A stretch of DNA of 64,000 nucleotides from contig JAXBDG010000008.1 in assembly GCA_036320915.1 (NCBI GenBank), positions 2,356,001-2,420,000 on the forward strand, given 5' to 3'. The translations under genes were made by a program, and so were the position numbers. This DNA comes from Linnemannia elongata. Taxonomy: Eukaryota > Mortierellomycota > Mortierellomycetes > Mortierellales > Mortierellaceae. Below are positions 10,679-22,132 of the stretch, one piece after another (positions within the stretch are counted from its first letter, which is position 1; every line of letters begins with the position of its first letter). The notes below the pieces were generated by a model, which saw nothing but the letters and a program-made list of their open reading frames with translations, did no database searches and had not been told where the DNA came from.

Positions 10679-12183
10679 TCATGATGAAGGCGTAGCAGCT
10701 TCTGAGGGCCACAGTTTGGCAACAACTTTTGAGGCGATTGCCTTGTAATACTGAGCATGCTTACTGTCAGGTCTCGAGACGACCACAGGCTGGCCCTTAT
10801 CTGACAGCTGACAAATATCCGAGTGCAAGGCCACATCGCCCAAGAAATCGAGGTTCATTTCCTTTGCGGTCCGTTCTGCTCCACCGTCGCCAAAGATGTG
10901 TGATTCGTGGTTGCAGTTTGAGCACACGTGCAATGACATGTTCTGCACCATTCCCAAGATCTTTGCAGGTATGAGAAAAAGAAAAATGGGGAAAAATGTA
11001 TTAGGATTTGGCGATAAGAAAGCATCCATATCGATGTACGGCAGAGGCAGGATGGGGGGCAAGGACAAAGGACTTACGGGAGCATTGACTTTCTTGAACA
11101 TATTAACACCCTTACGAGCGTCAATCAGCGCAATATCCTGAGGTGTGGAGACAATAACGACACCCGAGAGCGGGATCTGTTGGGAGATGGTCAGTTGAGT
11201 ATCGCCGGTGCCTGGAGGCATGTCGATGACGAGGAGGTCGAGTTCGCCCCATTCGACTTGGTGCAGGAGCTGTTGGAGGGCCTTCATGACCATGAGACCT
11301 CGCCAGACGACGGGTGCTTCTTCATCAACGAGGAAGCCCATGGACATACATTTCACTCCAAAGTTCGTCAATGGCACCAATCTGTCCTCTAATGTCGTTC
11401 ATGCAAGGGGAAGTGATGGAGTGGTATCAGTATGGGTCCGGGTACTACTGCCAGTTCAATATTACATCCAGTGATGTTTGTGGGCGGGTGAAATGGTAAA
11501 TTACCTGTTCCTGTGAGTTCTGGTTCGCCGCTGAGATTCATGAGTCGTGGGATGGAAGGTCCAAAGATATCGGCGTCCAAAATTCCAACCCGCTTATTCA
11601 TTCCTGCAATTGCGAGTGCCAAGTTGACTATTGAGTTCAAAGAGATGGTAATGTCAGTAAGTGTGCTCGAAATCAGAGTAATATCCAGGCTAGTCACTGA
11701 AGATACAGTGATAGAAGTAGATACCTGACGTGGTGGATTTGCCAACACCACCCTTTCCTGAAGCAACGGCAATGATGTGCTTGACGCCCTTGATGGGCAT
11801 CTTCTGAGGCAGCCCACGCTGCATCCTGGGCATTGTTGGGGCTGGACCCTTAGGGCCTGCTCCTGGCGCTGGTGGCTTCCTGGGGATGCCCTATCGATCG
11901 ATATAGGTTGTTTGCGTCAGTCAATTTGAGGGCGAAGGTCGAGTGGGGAGCTCGGGTGAGTATTTTTCGGCACGCCTAATTAAATGTCGCACTGTGTGAG
12001 TTGTACCAAGGGGTTCTCGTGTAGGACTGCGCGGGTGGAGGAGATTGTTCTTCTGGACTCGGAAGCCGCCAGTGAAGTGATGCAGGGAGTGACAGTTCCT
12101 TGACGAGAAGTCCTGGCCAGGAGTTGAATTCCTGTGGGCCGTTGGGCAAGAAGTGTCCTGAATGCCATTGTTGCTGATGCCAT
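10679..12183 (-). CDS. IND1: Mitochondrial Fe-S cluster P-loop protein Ind1/NUBPL
   Basis: Five exons: 12183-12007, 11890-11725, 11627-11505, 11388-11078 and 10960-10679, giving 352 aa. The N-terminus ([18 protein letters not shown]...) is basic and looks like a mitochondrial presequence. The conserved HENPLGIPR block precedes [20 protein letters not shown], the deviant Walker [52 protein letters not shown] and [11 protein letters not shown], whose CxxC binds the bridging 4Fe-4S cluster. Ind1/NUBPL helps assemble respiratory complex I, so its presence suggests this fungus has complex I (inference). It is convergent with the cytidylyltransferase gene (235 bp between stops) and divergent from the Dsc4-like gene. 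Confidence 0.93.
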
Positions 12184-12518
12184 GGTTGATCTTGTGTGTG
12201 TGCTTGCGGGATGGAGCAGGAAAGAAAGCTGATCTCTTTTTTTTTGTGGGTCTGCGGAGCAAGAGGGTGTTTGGTGGCGGCACCGCGCGATTCCACGTCA
12301 CATAGTCGGATTTTTTTCTACTTTGTCAACCCCAACCGCAACTGCCAACTCTTTTCCACATCATCTCAACCCATCTCACTTCTCCCAAAAGACGACGCAA
12401 CAGGAGCCAAGTAGCGCCATTAACAAGGTCAAGGATATCCACAATACCAAACTCAACGACCCGAAACTATTTAACGTTTTCTCGACATCTGGATGTCCGC
12501 GGAAGACAAGACAGCACA
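12184..12518. promoter_or_regulatory. Short divergent promoter, IND1 / Dsc4-like gene
   Basis: 335 bp between two start codons on opposite strands. A T9 tract lies near 12237-12246. No clear TATA element; nothing else identifiable. Confidence 0.45.
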
Positions 12519-13861
12519 ATGTCGAACATCTACTTCAAGAAGGACGTCCACAAGTCCATAGAAGGGCTTCTGTATGGACTCTATGTCTACCAGTACCTTC
12601 TCGATACCAGTACTTTTGGACTCTTGCTCCGGTGCCTAGTGCAAGAAGTAAGCACTTACACCTATTATGAATCCAGCGATTGGAAAAGTCTTTGTGATGG
12701 TATTGGCAGGGCAACCAACTGATGACTCGCCTCGCTTCGCCTCTTCTTTGTCGCTCCTCCCCTCTTTGACTTGTCTGTCCATATTAGCAACTCATATCGA
12801 TCAAATCAAAAGCCCCGACGTTACGAGTGGCGCTTTACGCGGTTATCGCGGCGGCATTCCTAGCCTTTATACGACACCTGCGGCCGCCAGAACGATATGC
12901 AGTCATCATCGATTTCATCGGGAATGGTGAGTTCTTTTGGGTCACCCTTTCGACTTGCAGGAGACGTGCATGAAACAAATGCTCTTTAACTGACGTCTTT
13001 GTTTGTTGCATGTCGTTGCCAGCGTCGGCACCTAGTCAGGCAATTATTTACTGGCTGGATACAGTGATATTGCTGCTTCAAGTGACCGAGGCGCTCTTAG
13101 TCTTCAAGATCATCAAGTCAGAGGAGATCCCCAGGAGGTCAACCTCACCGCCAACTACTACAACAGATGCACCGGCAAGGACAAGTTCGCCCAGCATCAA
13201 TAGCAACACACCAGGGACCGGGAGTACATCATTGCATGCAAGGCAACAGGGACGGTTTGGACGGACAGGGACATCGTCCAATGGCGAATCAGGATCTGGC
13301 TCTGCCAGCGCTATGCCAGCTTTAGTCGATCCATCCTCGGTCCCTGCCTCCTCGTCCTCTCACAACCAACCCCCAGAATATACCCCACGCCGTGTCAACA
13401 ATAACAACAATAGTCGGCACTCAGAGGATCTGGATGACATGTATCCCGAATACTACGAGGACGAAGAAGAAGTTCGGTTCAGCACGGATCTTGACCGTCA
13501 ACAACAGCAGGCACAGCCCAGTCAAGGCAGTTCTTCGTCACAACGGAATCGATCTTCCGGCGCTGCTGTAAGAGGAGCAAGCAATATCAACAGTAATAGA
13601 AGGAGGCGATCAGATACAGACGACAGTGGGGATGAAAGCAGTGAGGGAGACGACGAGGATCCATTGGGCGACGACTATGAGGAAGTCCTTGAGCAGGAGA
13701 CGTTTGTTTTCCATCTACGGTTCCATGATCTGGTGGCGTACATTTTTTCAAGCCAGGAGGCTTTGACCATGCCTGATGCTCGAACACTGACGGGGGCGGC
13801 GGCGGCGAATGGAGGCCAGTTGGGGAGTGGTAGTGCACAGCAGCGAGAACTCCCAGTATAG
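12519..13861 (+). CDS. Three-pass membrane protein, DUF1746 / DSC complex subunit 4-like
   Basis: Three exons: 12519-12647, 12788-12926 and 13023-13861, giving 368 aa. The N-terminal ~135 residues form a compact membrane domain with three hydrophobic segments: about residues 15-40 (LLYGLYVYQYLLDTSTFGLL), 55-71 (VALYAVIAAAFLAFI) and 95-120 (IIYWLDTVILLLQVTEALLV). The two loops are conserved-looking (KSPTLR-like and RPPERY). This arrangement fits fungal DUF1746, which includes subunit 4 of the Golgi/ER DSC E3 ubiquitin ligase. The long tail is Ser/Asn/Gln-rich and acidic, with a final conserved-looking FVFHLRFHDLVAYIFSSQEA element. The assignment comes from pattern memory, so family membership is moderate confidence. 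Confidence 0.65.
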
Positions 13862-14770
13862 TCTCGTAATAAAGCTCTCACTACCAGAAGTTGGCGCTTG
13901 GCTTTTTTTTTTGCGCGGAGCACGGTCGTTGTGAGGAGTGTGGTTGCCACGTTCTTTGTCTTTTAATCATTTCATTTCATATACATGTATCGTTGACATC
14001 GTCAAAGGGAAATTTGAGCCCAGTCACAACCCAAGGCACGAACAAAAAGAGTTGAGAAAAAAAAAAAAGAAAGGCGTATTTCTTAAGCCAGACGCATGTT
14101 TTTGACTTTTACTCCTTTTGCCCTTTTTCCACTTTCCCCTCACTGACTTCTTTTCAACCACCCCCTGTTCTCGATTCCTCCTACACCAGTGATTCTCCAC
14201 TCATCAACCACTCATACTCTCACTTTTCACATCCACACAACTCTCCCTCTTTCTCTTCCTCTTGTTCTTGACACTCATACAACTTCGACAAAAGGTACAC
14301 TCCCCTCCCTCTCACGGAATCACAACCTTGTCTTTCTCGCCCTCAACACCATCCGCACCACTGAGGACTGTTCATAGCATTCGAAAAAGCTGGTGCTCAT
14401 GAGGAACAATAGAGACACCAACAAGCAATACGAGTGGAAAGGAACAAGACAACTTGTCGTCTTGGAGGACCATTTGTCAGAGTACTTGGGCTCATGGTTA
14501 CTTCCACTTGCATTCAAGAATGAGGAGTGGTGACCATGACCCCTGGACACACAAATCAGTGAACCTGAAACTCAAAATACGCCTTCAAAGAGTTCAAAGA
14601 CAAAGGGGGAACAAACAAAGAACGTTTTCTTGGGTTGGGTACTACTCGACCACGGTTTTCCGTAGCAATTTTTTTTTTATTAACCGGCTCTTATTGCTAT
14701 AAATTACGTTTATTGTGCTTGTGCTCAAAATCTTGCTTAGTGACAATCCCGTCCGAGGACGCATAAAGAA
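13862..14770. other. Intergenic/leader with unresolved 5' end of the PP4R3 gene
   Basis: This contains C/T-rich leader sequence (14100-14300) and a candidate upstream coding piece, 14398-14530, starting at an ATG. Its last donor (GAGGAGTG|GTGACC) would join in phase to an acceptor at about 14747 before the PP4R3 exon. Its sequence does not clearly match the N-terminal EVH1-like domain of PP4R3, so it is left out of the gene model. Confidence 0.4.
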
Positions 14771-17700
14771 ATGAGGGTCCATGCTACCAGCACCAATGAC
14801 GACCGAGTCTTGGACTCTATCAAGCCAAAGGCAGATGGTAAGCAAGCAAGCATACACTATGCGATGATCGTTTGCGTTAGGACGCGAAAAAAGGCTAAAA
14901 AATTGAGACCGACACACTTTTTCTTGTTTGACTTTTAACAATGGACTTTTTTTTTTTTTTTTTTTTTTTGCCTTTGTCTCGGATTGTTAACTATTTTTAC
15001 CACAACCATCACAACCGCCACGGCCACCACCATTCCCTGACAGACTTGGTCCTTTCTCTGTCGGAAGATCACACCGAACTTGGTCTAAAGTTACAGGAAC
15101 CTGACGGATACTCGGACGTCTGGTATGAGCCGTTTGTTTGATTGCAATCTCAGATCTCAGAAAACAAACGAAGAAAAACAAGGGGCGACAATCGGTTTAG
15201 GAAGGAAAAAGAAAATAGTATATCTAACACATGTCTATATATTCCTCTTCCTCCCTTTGCTATCATTTCCAAATAGGAACGCCATCAATGACTTCCCTCA
15301 GGAATACTACGGTACATGCAGACCATCACGCGAGAACCTACACGGCAGTGACAACAGGGACTGGACTGACAGGTTGCATCTCATGAACTAACTGGGATTT
15401 TGTTGTTATTTGTCGCGGAATAGTGAACGGTGTCTTTTCCCTACCCGCGGACGAACCTGGTACTTCTTCATTGCTTCCAAGCCCAAGTACCACAAACCTC
15501 AAAGAGATCGAGTCTATTCTAGGAGCTATGGGCACAGACGAAGAGGATCAGCTTTCAGATTTTATCGTGTCAGAGGTATGTCTGTAGTTTGCTGTGTGTT
15601 TGTGTCACCAGGTTGTTGTCCGTCTATTGTGGCGATTTGTACTTGACTGATTTCTCATTGCTGCGATTCCTATTGTAGTGCTACATTGACAAAATGGTCT
15701 CTGTTCTCAAGACCTGCGAGGATGAGAATCTTCTCTCCAGTCTGCAAACTCTCCGAGCCATCCTTGTTCACTTGAGTATGTCAACGTTGAGATTGCCTCT
15801 TTTACAGACTTGCAAGATATGAGCCTCACAGGCCAAGACAATTCATTGACAAACTAAAATTTTTGTGCTCTTTGTCTCATTCGATTTCTAGTTCAACTCG
15901 GCGATCCGTCCATCGTAGAGGAGGTTATCAAAGACGAAACATTCGAGGGGTGCATCGGGATCCTGGAATGTAAGCAACAGCTCTGTTTGTGTTAGGTCAG
16001 CCATATCGCCACATGACCATGTGCCATGACTATCAGGATGACAACTAACCACCACATCTCCACATTTGTAGACGAACCTGACTTGCAGGATGAAAAGTCA
16101 CAGTACCGGTTAATCTACTCACAGCGCGCCAATTTCAAGGAGGTCGTACCGTTTAACGATATACGAGTAGTACCATGGATCCATCAAGTATTCCGGCTAC
16201 AGTTCATCAAGGATATCGCTCTGATCAGGCACTTGGAAGAAGGACCGAAGTCACTGCTTGAGTCTTTTATCAACCGCAGGACCATCAAGATAATCCAGAA
16301 TCTCCTAGCGGATCGCCCCTTTTTGCAGGAACTCTTCGATCTACTCAATGATACATCAGCATCCTTGTATCGGCGACAGGATGTCGTTCTTTTCATGCAT
16401 CAGTTCTGTTCTATGGCTAAAAAAACAGGAACCAGGGGCATTTACAGGTAAGAACGCCCCTAGGACAGATACATGAAATTATAATCGAGCAAACATGAGG
16501 GATATGTGACTGAACATCCTTTTCTCTCTCCAAATTTTCTGTCGCATATCTTTTAGGAGACTCTTCCAGCTGGGTCTATTCTGCTTGTTTGAATTCGCAT
16601 TTGCGTCTAACTGCGTCCGAGTCAAGCAGGCGGGCACGGAGATCGTTTTAATGGCTCTAGAAGAAAGGGCAGGATCGATCCGGACTCACATTGTTGAGCA
16701 GGCTAAGGACAAGAGTGACAAGGCGTTCTTTGACGGCGTCATTAACCAGTTTCTTACAGAGAATGACGCAAACCTCATGCCTCAGCTCACAGAAATCATT
16801 AGAGTTTTGGTGGATATTGATCCTGAGTATGCAGACGACAGTAGTTTAGGCTTGCCGGTTGGAGCACCGTTTTCTGTTGTGCTTTCGTCGCGCTTTGACC
16901 CTGACGCGGGTCAGTTTCTGGATTTGTTCTGTACACAATATTGCAGCACCTTGGTTGCGCCAGTCCTGCAGCTGATGAAATGTATGTTTTTGATTCAAAC
17001 TAGACTTTGCCGCGTCGTTGCTGGGTTGAGTGCTGAGGTTGAAGGGCGTTCTTTATGCATGCACTCACTAACAAAAACACGACTTTTTGGGTACTCTATT
17101 CCCCTAGCCTCGACGTCTCTGGATCGCCCTTCATCTGCTCGGTGTGCAAATATCTGCAAGCTCATGTCCTTCCTCATTCAACAGCACCCAACACGCACCA
17201 AGGTTCTACTTTCTTCAAGTCGCCTCGTGGAAAAGATTTGCATTCTCTTGAGAAACAAGGAGAAGCATTTGCGCCTCAGTAAGCTTACTAGCCATGTCAG
17301 GTCCGATCTTTGCACGTTTGTGATACAGAAGAAAGGTCATCTCACGTCTGCGTTATTTTGCCTGTGTTTTCTAGTGGCGATAAAGTTTTTCCGGACGTGT
17401 CTAGGCCTCGAGGATGACTATTTCAATAGGATCCTGATCAAGAACAAGGTCATTCATGGAATTGTTAGCGTGCTTCAAGATACCAATGGCAAGAACGATC
17501 TCCTCAACTCGGTCTGCCTCGAGTTCTTCAGCTTTATCAGAGATGTATGTATCAATATGTTCCGTACTTGCTGGTATGGGACTCTGGAAAAACTCACATG
17601 ATGCTTTTAATCGCGATTCCTAACATCCTCGTTATTAATGAGTAGAGGAACAACAAACTGTTGGTGTCGCACTGCGCAACGGTTCATAGGAACGCCCTGG

Positions 17701-18539
17701 AGGAGATCAGCTACACGTCAATTTTCAAAGCCTTGCTGGCTCTACATGAGGGTGACAATAACAGCAGCAGCAGCAGCAGCAGTAGCAGCGGTGGTGACGG
17801 AATGCCTGGATCCTCTTTCAAAACATTATGGGGCAGTCAAAGTCGACTCTTCCCAGGCATGCAGCTCCCATTGTTTCCGGGCTCAATCAATGACGACAAG
17901 GCTGATTCAGGAGTGGGGACGTTTTTGTCAAACCATGTCGCTCCCCGCTTGTTTCAGGATCTAGGATCAGACGATGTTGAGATGACCGATGCTGCTGTCG
18001 TCGAAGAGACGTCGTCGTCGACCGCGACACCAGCACAGTCGGAGGAGGTCAGTTCAGCGAACTCCGGATCGCCATCACTTCTGTCACCGTTACCTTCAGT
18101 CGCGTTAAGGTCGGATATCGTATTTCTCAAGGCTGGCGAGAGCAGAAACGAGAATGATGAGCAAAATACGGAGGCCAACTCTGAAGCCACTCGTCTGAGG
18201 TCGGAACTCGCAACTGGGTCGAACGACAGCGGTGTCGCCGAGACAGGACTTGTGACTAAGCGGAAGCGGGAGGACGAGGATAATCCTGATCTCGGTGATG
18301 CAGATACTCGAGCACGACCACGACTCAAGCTGGATGCGGTTGTGCCTGAAACCACCGAGCAGGCTCTTGCAGAAGACCAGGAACAAGGTCCTTCGGTCGA
18401 TAGCCGCAGCAGTGACTTGGATGGGCAGCGTGACACAGCTGCCAGTAGCAGCACAACAGCCAATGTTTCGAGTAGCGACAATAGTGCGTTGACTGCCGAC
18501 AACAATATCGCGGATGGTCAAATCAACAACGACAACTGA
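14771..18539 (+). CDS. Protein phosphatase 4 regulatory subunit 3 (Psy2/SMEK family), N-terminus uncertain
   Basis: Eleven exons: 14771-14837, 15044-15122, 15277-15311, 15424-15575, 15679-15775, 15892-15969, 16072-16447, 16557-16981, 17108-17278, 17375-17544 and 17646-18539, phase-consistent, 847 aa as modelled. The start of the EVH1-like domain is visible only from about its middle (RVHATSTNDDRVLDS..., then LVLSLSEDHTELGLKLQEPDGYSDVW), so upstream exons are probably missing. The armadillo-like core is clear: FEGCIGILEYEPDLQDEKSQ, ANFKEVVPF, KDIALIRH, FLQELFDLL, RRLFQLGLFCLFEF, IKFFRTCLGLEDDYFNRILI. The tail is Ser/Asp/Glu-rich with a poly-Ser run (AGC repeat at 17762-17790) and a KRKRED basic cluster. 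This subunit targets PP4c to substrates in DNA-damage and meiotic signalling. Confidence 0.88.
14947..14969. repeat. T23 homopolymer in a PP4R3 intron
   Basis: Twenty-three consecutive T upstream of the acceptor at 15043; it lies about 70 nt from the acceptor, so it is more than a normal polypyrimidine tract. Confidence 0.85.
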
Positions 18540-19954
18540 AGAGGCACCATTGTTTTCTGTGGATACGATGAACACAGTAGCTTACTCGCGAGCATGAAGG
18601 CACCAATCTTTTCGTTTTCTTTCTTCTTTTCAACTTCGTTTTTCTTTCTTTTCTTTTTTGCTTTTATCCCTGTTCTTATTTCACGTTCATTTTTTTTGTG
18701 CCGAGCACTTTGTACAACACCACACCACATCAACTCAACACACTCACACTTGTACATATCAACGTTGAGTACCCCTTTCAAGCTCGGCCATGTAATTTTT
18801 CCTTTCAGTTCGACGTCCCCCCTTCCTATCAGTCGCGGCCTTTATCAATCGTTCTCTTACATGCTTCCTTCAAGCAGCCAACAAAAAAATAAAAATAAAA
18901 ATTTGATGCAAAAATCACCTTGAAAGTATAATTAAACCTGCTGTGCTTACTGGAGCAGTGGACCAGCCTGTTTCTCGCTGCCAGTGCCCGGTGTTTTTGA
19001 TGGGCGAAGGCACAGAGTGATACGAACTGATATGCTTGCCACTAAGCGTGACCCCCTCATCGCCTTCTAGCACAGAGGGATATTGCTGATACGACTATGA
19101 CGAGGCTAAAGATGATAAAAAATTATTATTTAAACGTCGAAGCAGGCTTGCTGATAAAGACGCTGAAATTTGATCCTCGCCCTCGTCTTCGCCATCGTCA
19201 CGCGAAAAACCAATATGAGGAACAAAAAACAAGGATGAAATGATGCGAAATGAAACCACCGGTATCAAAAAAAGGAACCAAGGCATGTTAGACATGGTCC
19301 CTAAAAAAGAAACATCACTAATTGTCCTATCCAGAAAAAAAGACCGAAAGCCTCCACTTCCATGATGTTGAGCTTTCTAAAGGTGAGATCGAAGCCTTTA
19401 CCGATCGATATAGCAGATGGAGAAAAATGGGGGGATATTCGGGAGACCGGAATGAGATTCAAGTGAAGAATGGTTTATTCGGGGGTTCAAGAGAGGAAAG
19501 AAATTGGTGACAGAAAGTTCAAAAATGAAAACAGCGACCACGCAGGTGAAATGGACAAGGATGAGTAATGAAGGATGACGATGAAAAAAGGCCTCATTCA
19601 CCCTCATTCATCTCACAAGTACATTTGAATCCCTCCTCGCAAATCAGTGGAAACTCATTAGTTCCACTCTTTCGACAAAAAGCGATGGAGAAGTACGATC
19701 CACCCTGACCAACCTATCAGTCATTTCGACTAGCTGACTCGTACGCTTCCGACCGGTTCCAAAAACGCGTTGACGCCCAATGTTGACCGTTGTGTTTGTT
19801 GTTTGTCCATCATTCGTGAAGAAATAAATGCCTGGCAAAAATAGAGTGCACATTTATATTACACGGTACCTTGTTGTGGTAGCTGACAAATGAATAAAAA
19901 AAAACCCCGCTAACGCGTAGTTTTTTTTTCATGCATAAGTGTCAGAGCCGCGTC
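18540..19954. other. Intergenic, no gene recognised
   Basis: 1.4 kb between the stop of PP4R3 and the stop of the next minus-strand gene. T/C-rich at 18600-18850, A-rich from 18880. Short open frames on both strands show no family match, no splice-linked extension and low complexity. A tRNA-like structure was looked for by eye and not found. Confidence 0.5.
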
Positions 19955-20391
19955 CTACAAATTGTCCGACTCCCACTGTCGTCGACGAGCACGCTGCCTC
20001 TTGTCCTCCTTCAACCCCTCCCCAGCCCTGTCTCGTCCATCCTCCTTCTTGTACTCCTTCATCACCGTCTCAGTCACCACCGGATCCATATGCAAAGTCG
20101 ACACCCCATACAACCCTGAAGCAGCATTCGCAAGAGCAATCCCTGGCTTATTGTCCATTACCCAAACGACTTGCTCCGACAGGATTGGGTCCACAAGGAT
20201 TCCGACGAAGGTCTGAAGGCAAGGCTGCCATTTCGTACGAAAGTGTTGGTTTAGTTCTTGGGCTTGTTGGGCGATGAAGGGTTTGTAGTGCAGACTTTCG
20301 GGGTCGATAGCTGCGGCGGTTGCTTTTAGTTGTTGGTGTTTTCGTATGTCGAGGTGATCTTGGGATTTGATTTTTTTTCTTTCGCATTCAT
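19955..20391 (-). CDS. Small unknown protein, apparent frameshift at a homopolymer
   Basis: A good-quality frame ending at 19955 reads IKSQDHLDIRKHQQLKATAA, then an aromatic/hydrophobic core (HYKPFIAQQAQELNQHF, WQPCLQTFVGILVDPILSEQ, VVWVMDNKPGIALANAASGL), ending in a basic Lys/Arg-rich tail (KEDKRQRARRRQWESDNL). The natural start ATG at 20391-20389 (MNAKEKK...) is out of frame with this body by one base, and between them lies an A8 run (T8 at 20371-20378 on the plus strand). One extra A would give a continuous 145-aa protein. Alternatives: an upstream exon spliced at the CAG just before 20391, a sequencing error in the run, or a real frameshift. No family recognised. Confidence 0.45.
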
Positions 20392-21257
20392 CTGATGGTG
20401 TGTGTGCGTGTGATGATGGTTGGTAGCGTTAGGAGGAAGAAGGAGGAAGAGAGAGGATACAATCGTTGTAGTTGGCAGTATGTTGTACGCTTAGCTATTG
20501 GCAAGTCGAGGAAAAGAGAACAGTGTGAGAGAACAACCGGAGAGACGTGAATCCTTTTGTTCCCCACCGTTCTGTCCTAGTAAGGCCCGTTTGCCCTTTT
20601 GTTTCTTCCATAGAAACATCAGCGCGCTGCCTTACTTAAAGTTGGATCCACGAGAAGTGGTAAAAAAAAAAGGTCCTTAGTTACTGATGTGTGCACCTTT
20701 TTTTTTCTTTTCTGAGTGGAGTGGAAGAAAGGAATAAGTAAAGACGGAGCAAAGGAACAAAAAGTGGTGAAGGGTTGCCACGACAATGAATGAATGAAGA
20801 AAACCTTGGTTTTTTTTTGTTTCCAAAAGTTGATTCTAACGTACACGTGTCTTACATGCAATTTATGCGCCTTCGCCTCCCTCATAGGCGAAAAAAAAAA
20901 AAAATGTTAGCCAGGAGAATTCAGACACATTCGTTCTTCATCTTAACACTGGAAGCGGTTATGCATGTGGGTTAAATTGGATACTTGCCATTCAGAGATC
21001 CATTATCATTTGAAAGCAAGAAAAATAGACGCGCGTCCAAAACTGCAATGATGAGTACCCAACATATTCTCGTCACAATTTGCACAGGGCTTCCAAACCC
21101 GAAACTTGAAACTCAAAGGCAAGCTAGTGAATCCTCCTCAAGAAGGTTTAGCAAAGACAAAGACGATAGAGAAAAAGACCAAAGTTAGAGATATCCCACA
21201 AATCCGCAACGCCACGGAAAACAGCGACGGCGTCCAAAGCGTCGATATCAATTCAAC
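20392..21257. other. Intergenic left of the LINE insertion
   Basis: Promoter side of the small minus-strand gene and unannotated DNA. It contains GT-rich (20400-20420) and poly-A/T tracts. No supported coding frame. Confidence 0.45.
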
Positions 21258-21272
21258 ACTAGCACATCATCC
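21258..21272. repeat. Target-site duplication, left copy (15 bp)
   Basis: ACTAGCACATCATCC, identical to 21894-21908. It borders the poly(T) (poly(A) on the minus strand) end of the LINE fragment, as expected for target-primed insertion. Confidence 0.85.
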
Positions 21273-21893
21273 TTTTTTTTTTTTTTTGTTTGTAAGAAAT
21301 TTATTGCGTCGTGGGAGTGCCTGCAGTAAACTAATACTCCTCACCTACAGGAGTCACCACCATTCAAAAGATATAAAAATAAATACTTTCTAAAAAAGTA
21401 CAAAGGTTACATCTAAACTGGGAAAAAACAGTTAACAGAGAAAAACAGGAAAGACCGGGCAAAAATAAGTACAGAGAGATAAGAAATAAAATACAAGTTA
21501 GGTGGGGAAGTTGTTGTTGACAGGGGGGTGGTCGACTGGGGGTGGGGGTTCACGCTCCTCGCTCTGGCGTTTCTTCTCAGCCAACTGAGCGCGAATTTGA
21601 GTGATGGCCAAATCCACCGCGGCAAGAACCATGCGAGGTTCAAAGGCTTGATCCTCGCGGACAAAGGCATGGTGGTACCTCCAGACGGAGGCAAGTATGG
21701 TGCCGATCAAGATGAAGATGGGGATGTCATAAAGGGGCTTGACAGGGTCCGGGTCGGGGAAGAAGAGGCTGCAGATGAAGTCCGCGGTCCAGGCTCGTTC
21801 CTCCACATACTTCGACAGTGCGCCTTGCCACACTTCCAACTTTTTTGGGCAGCTGAAAAGGAGGTGTTGGCTCGTCTCTAGACTCGTTCCACA
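21273..21893 (-). mobile_element. 5'-truncated LINE (non-LTR retrotransposon) insertion
   Basis: A 621-bp minus-strand insertion. Its 3' end is a poly(A) tail (T15 at 21273-21287 on the plus strand) and its 5' end is truncated at 21893. Both ends abut the same 15-bp target duplication. From 21893 an open frame runs to a stop at 21498: CGTSLETSQHLLFSCPKKLE, then VWQGALSKYVEERAWTADFI and WRYHHAFVREDQAFEPRMVL. This is the end of a reverse-transcriptase zinc-binding domain (C-x7-8-H-x4-C) and the C-terminal tail typical of LINE ORF2. About 210 bp of 3' untranslated sequence follows. No endonuclease or RT domain remains, so the copy cannot move itself. The frame has no stop or frameshift, which suggests a young insertion. 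Confidence 0.88.
21498..21893 (-). pseudogene. LINE ORF2 C-terminal remnant (zf-RVT domain end)
   Basis: 131 codons without a start of their own. The Cys before the apparent C-x-x-C at the extreme 5' end (TGTGCTAGTTGT) is supplied by the target-site duplication, so the true zinc knuckle is cut in its middle. The HLLFSC and EVWQ residues are those conserved in zf-RVT domains. The tail holds a hydrophobic helix (IPIFILIGTILASVW) and ends in a Pro-rich stretch. This is a non-autonomous remnant, not a host gene. Confidence 0.82.
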
Positions 21894-21908
21894 ACTAGCA
21901 CATCATCC
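21894..21908. repeat. Target-site duplication, right copy (15 bp)
   Basis: ACTAGCACATCATCC, a perfect match to 21258-21272, next to the truncated 5' end of the LINE fragment. Confidence 0.85.
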
Positions 21909-22132
21909 CCCACTTACGTCTGGCGGAAGATGTCATGTGATTTGTGACAGAGAAATGAGGACCCTGACCTGAGAGAGAGCGAGAAAAAAAAAGGCAGACT
22001 AAGGTCATCGAGGTCACACAGTCATTCTCACTTTCATTGCTCTCCATACCACTCACTCATACCCACTTCCATCTAATCAATACACAGACAGACACATACA
22101 CTGACACTTGCGAATCGACAACACAGCACCTT

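Noticed and set aside
19640..19850. Possible tRNA gene (CCGGTTCC-like box)
   Set aside because: No complementary acceptor stem, D-arm or anticodon arm could be arranged around it.
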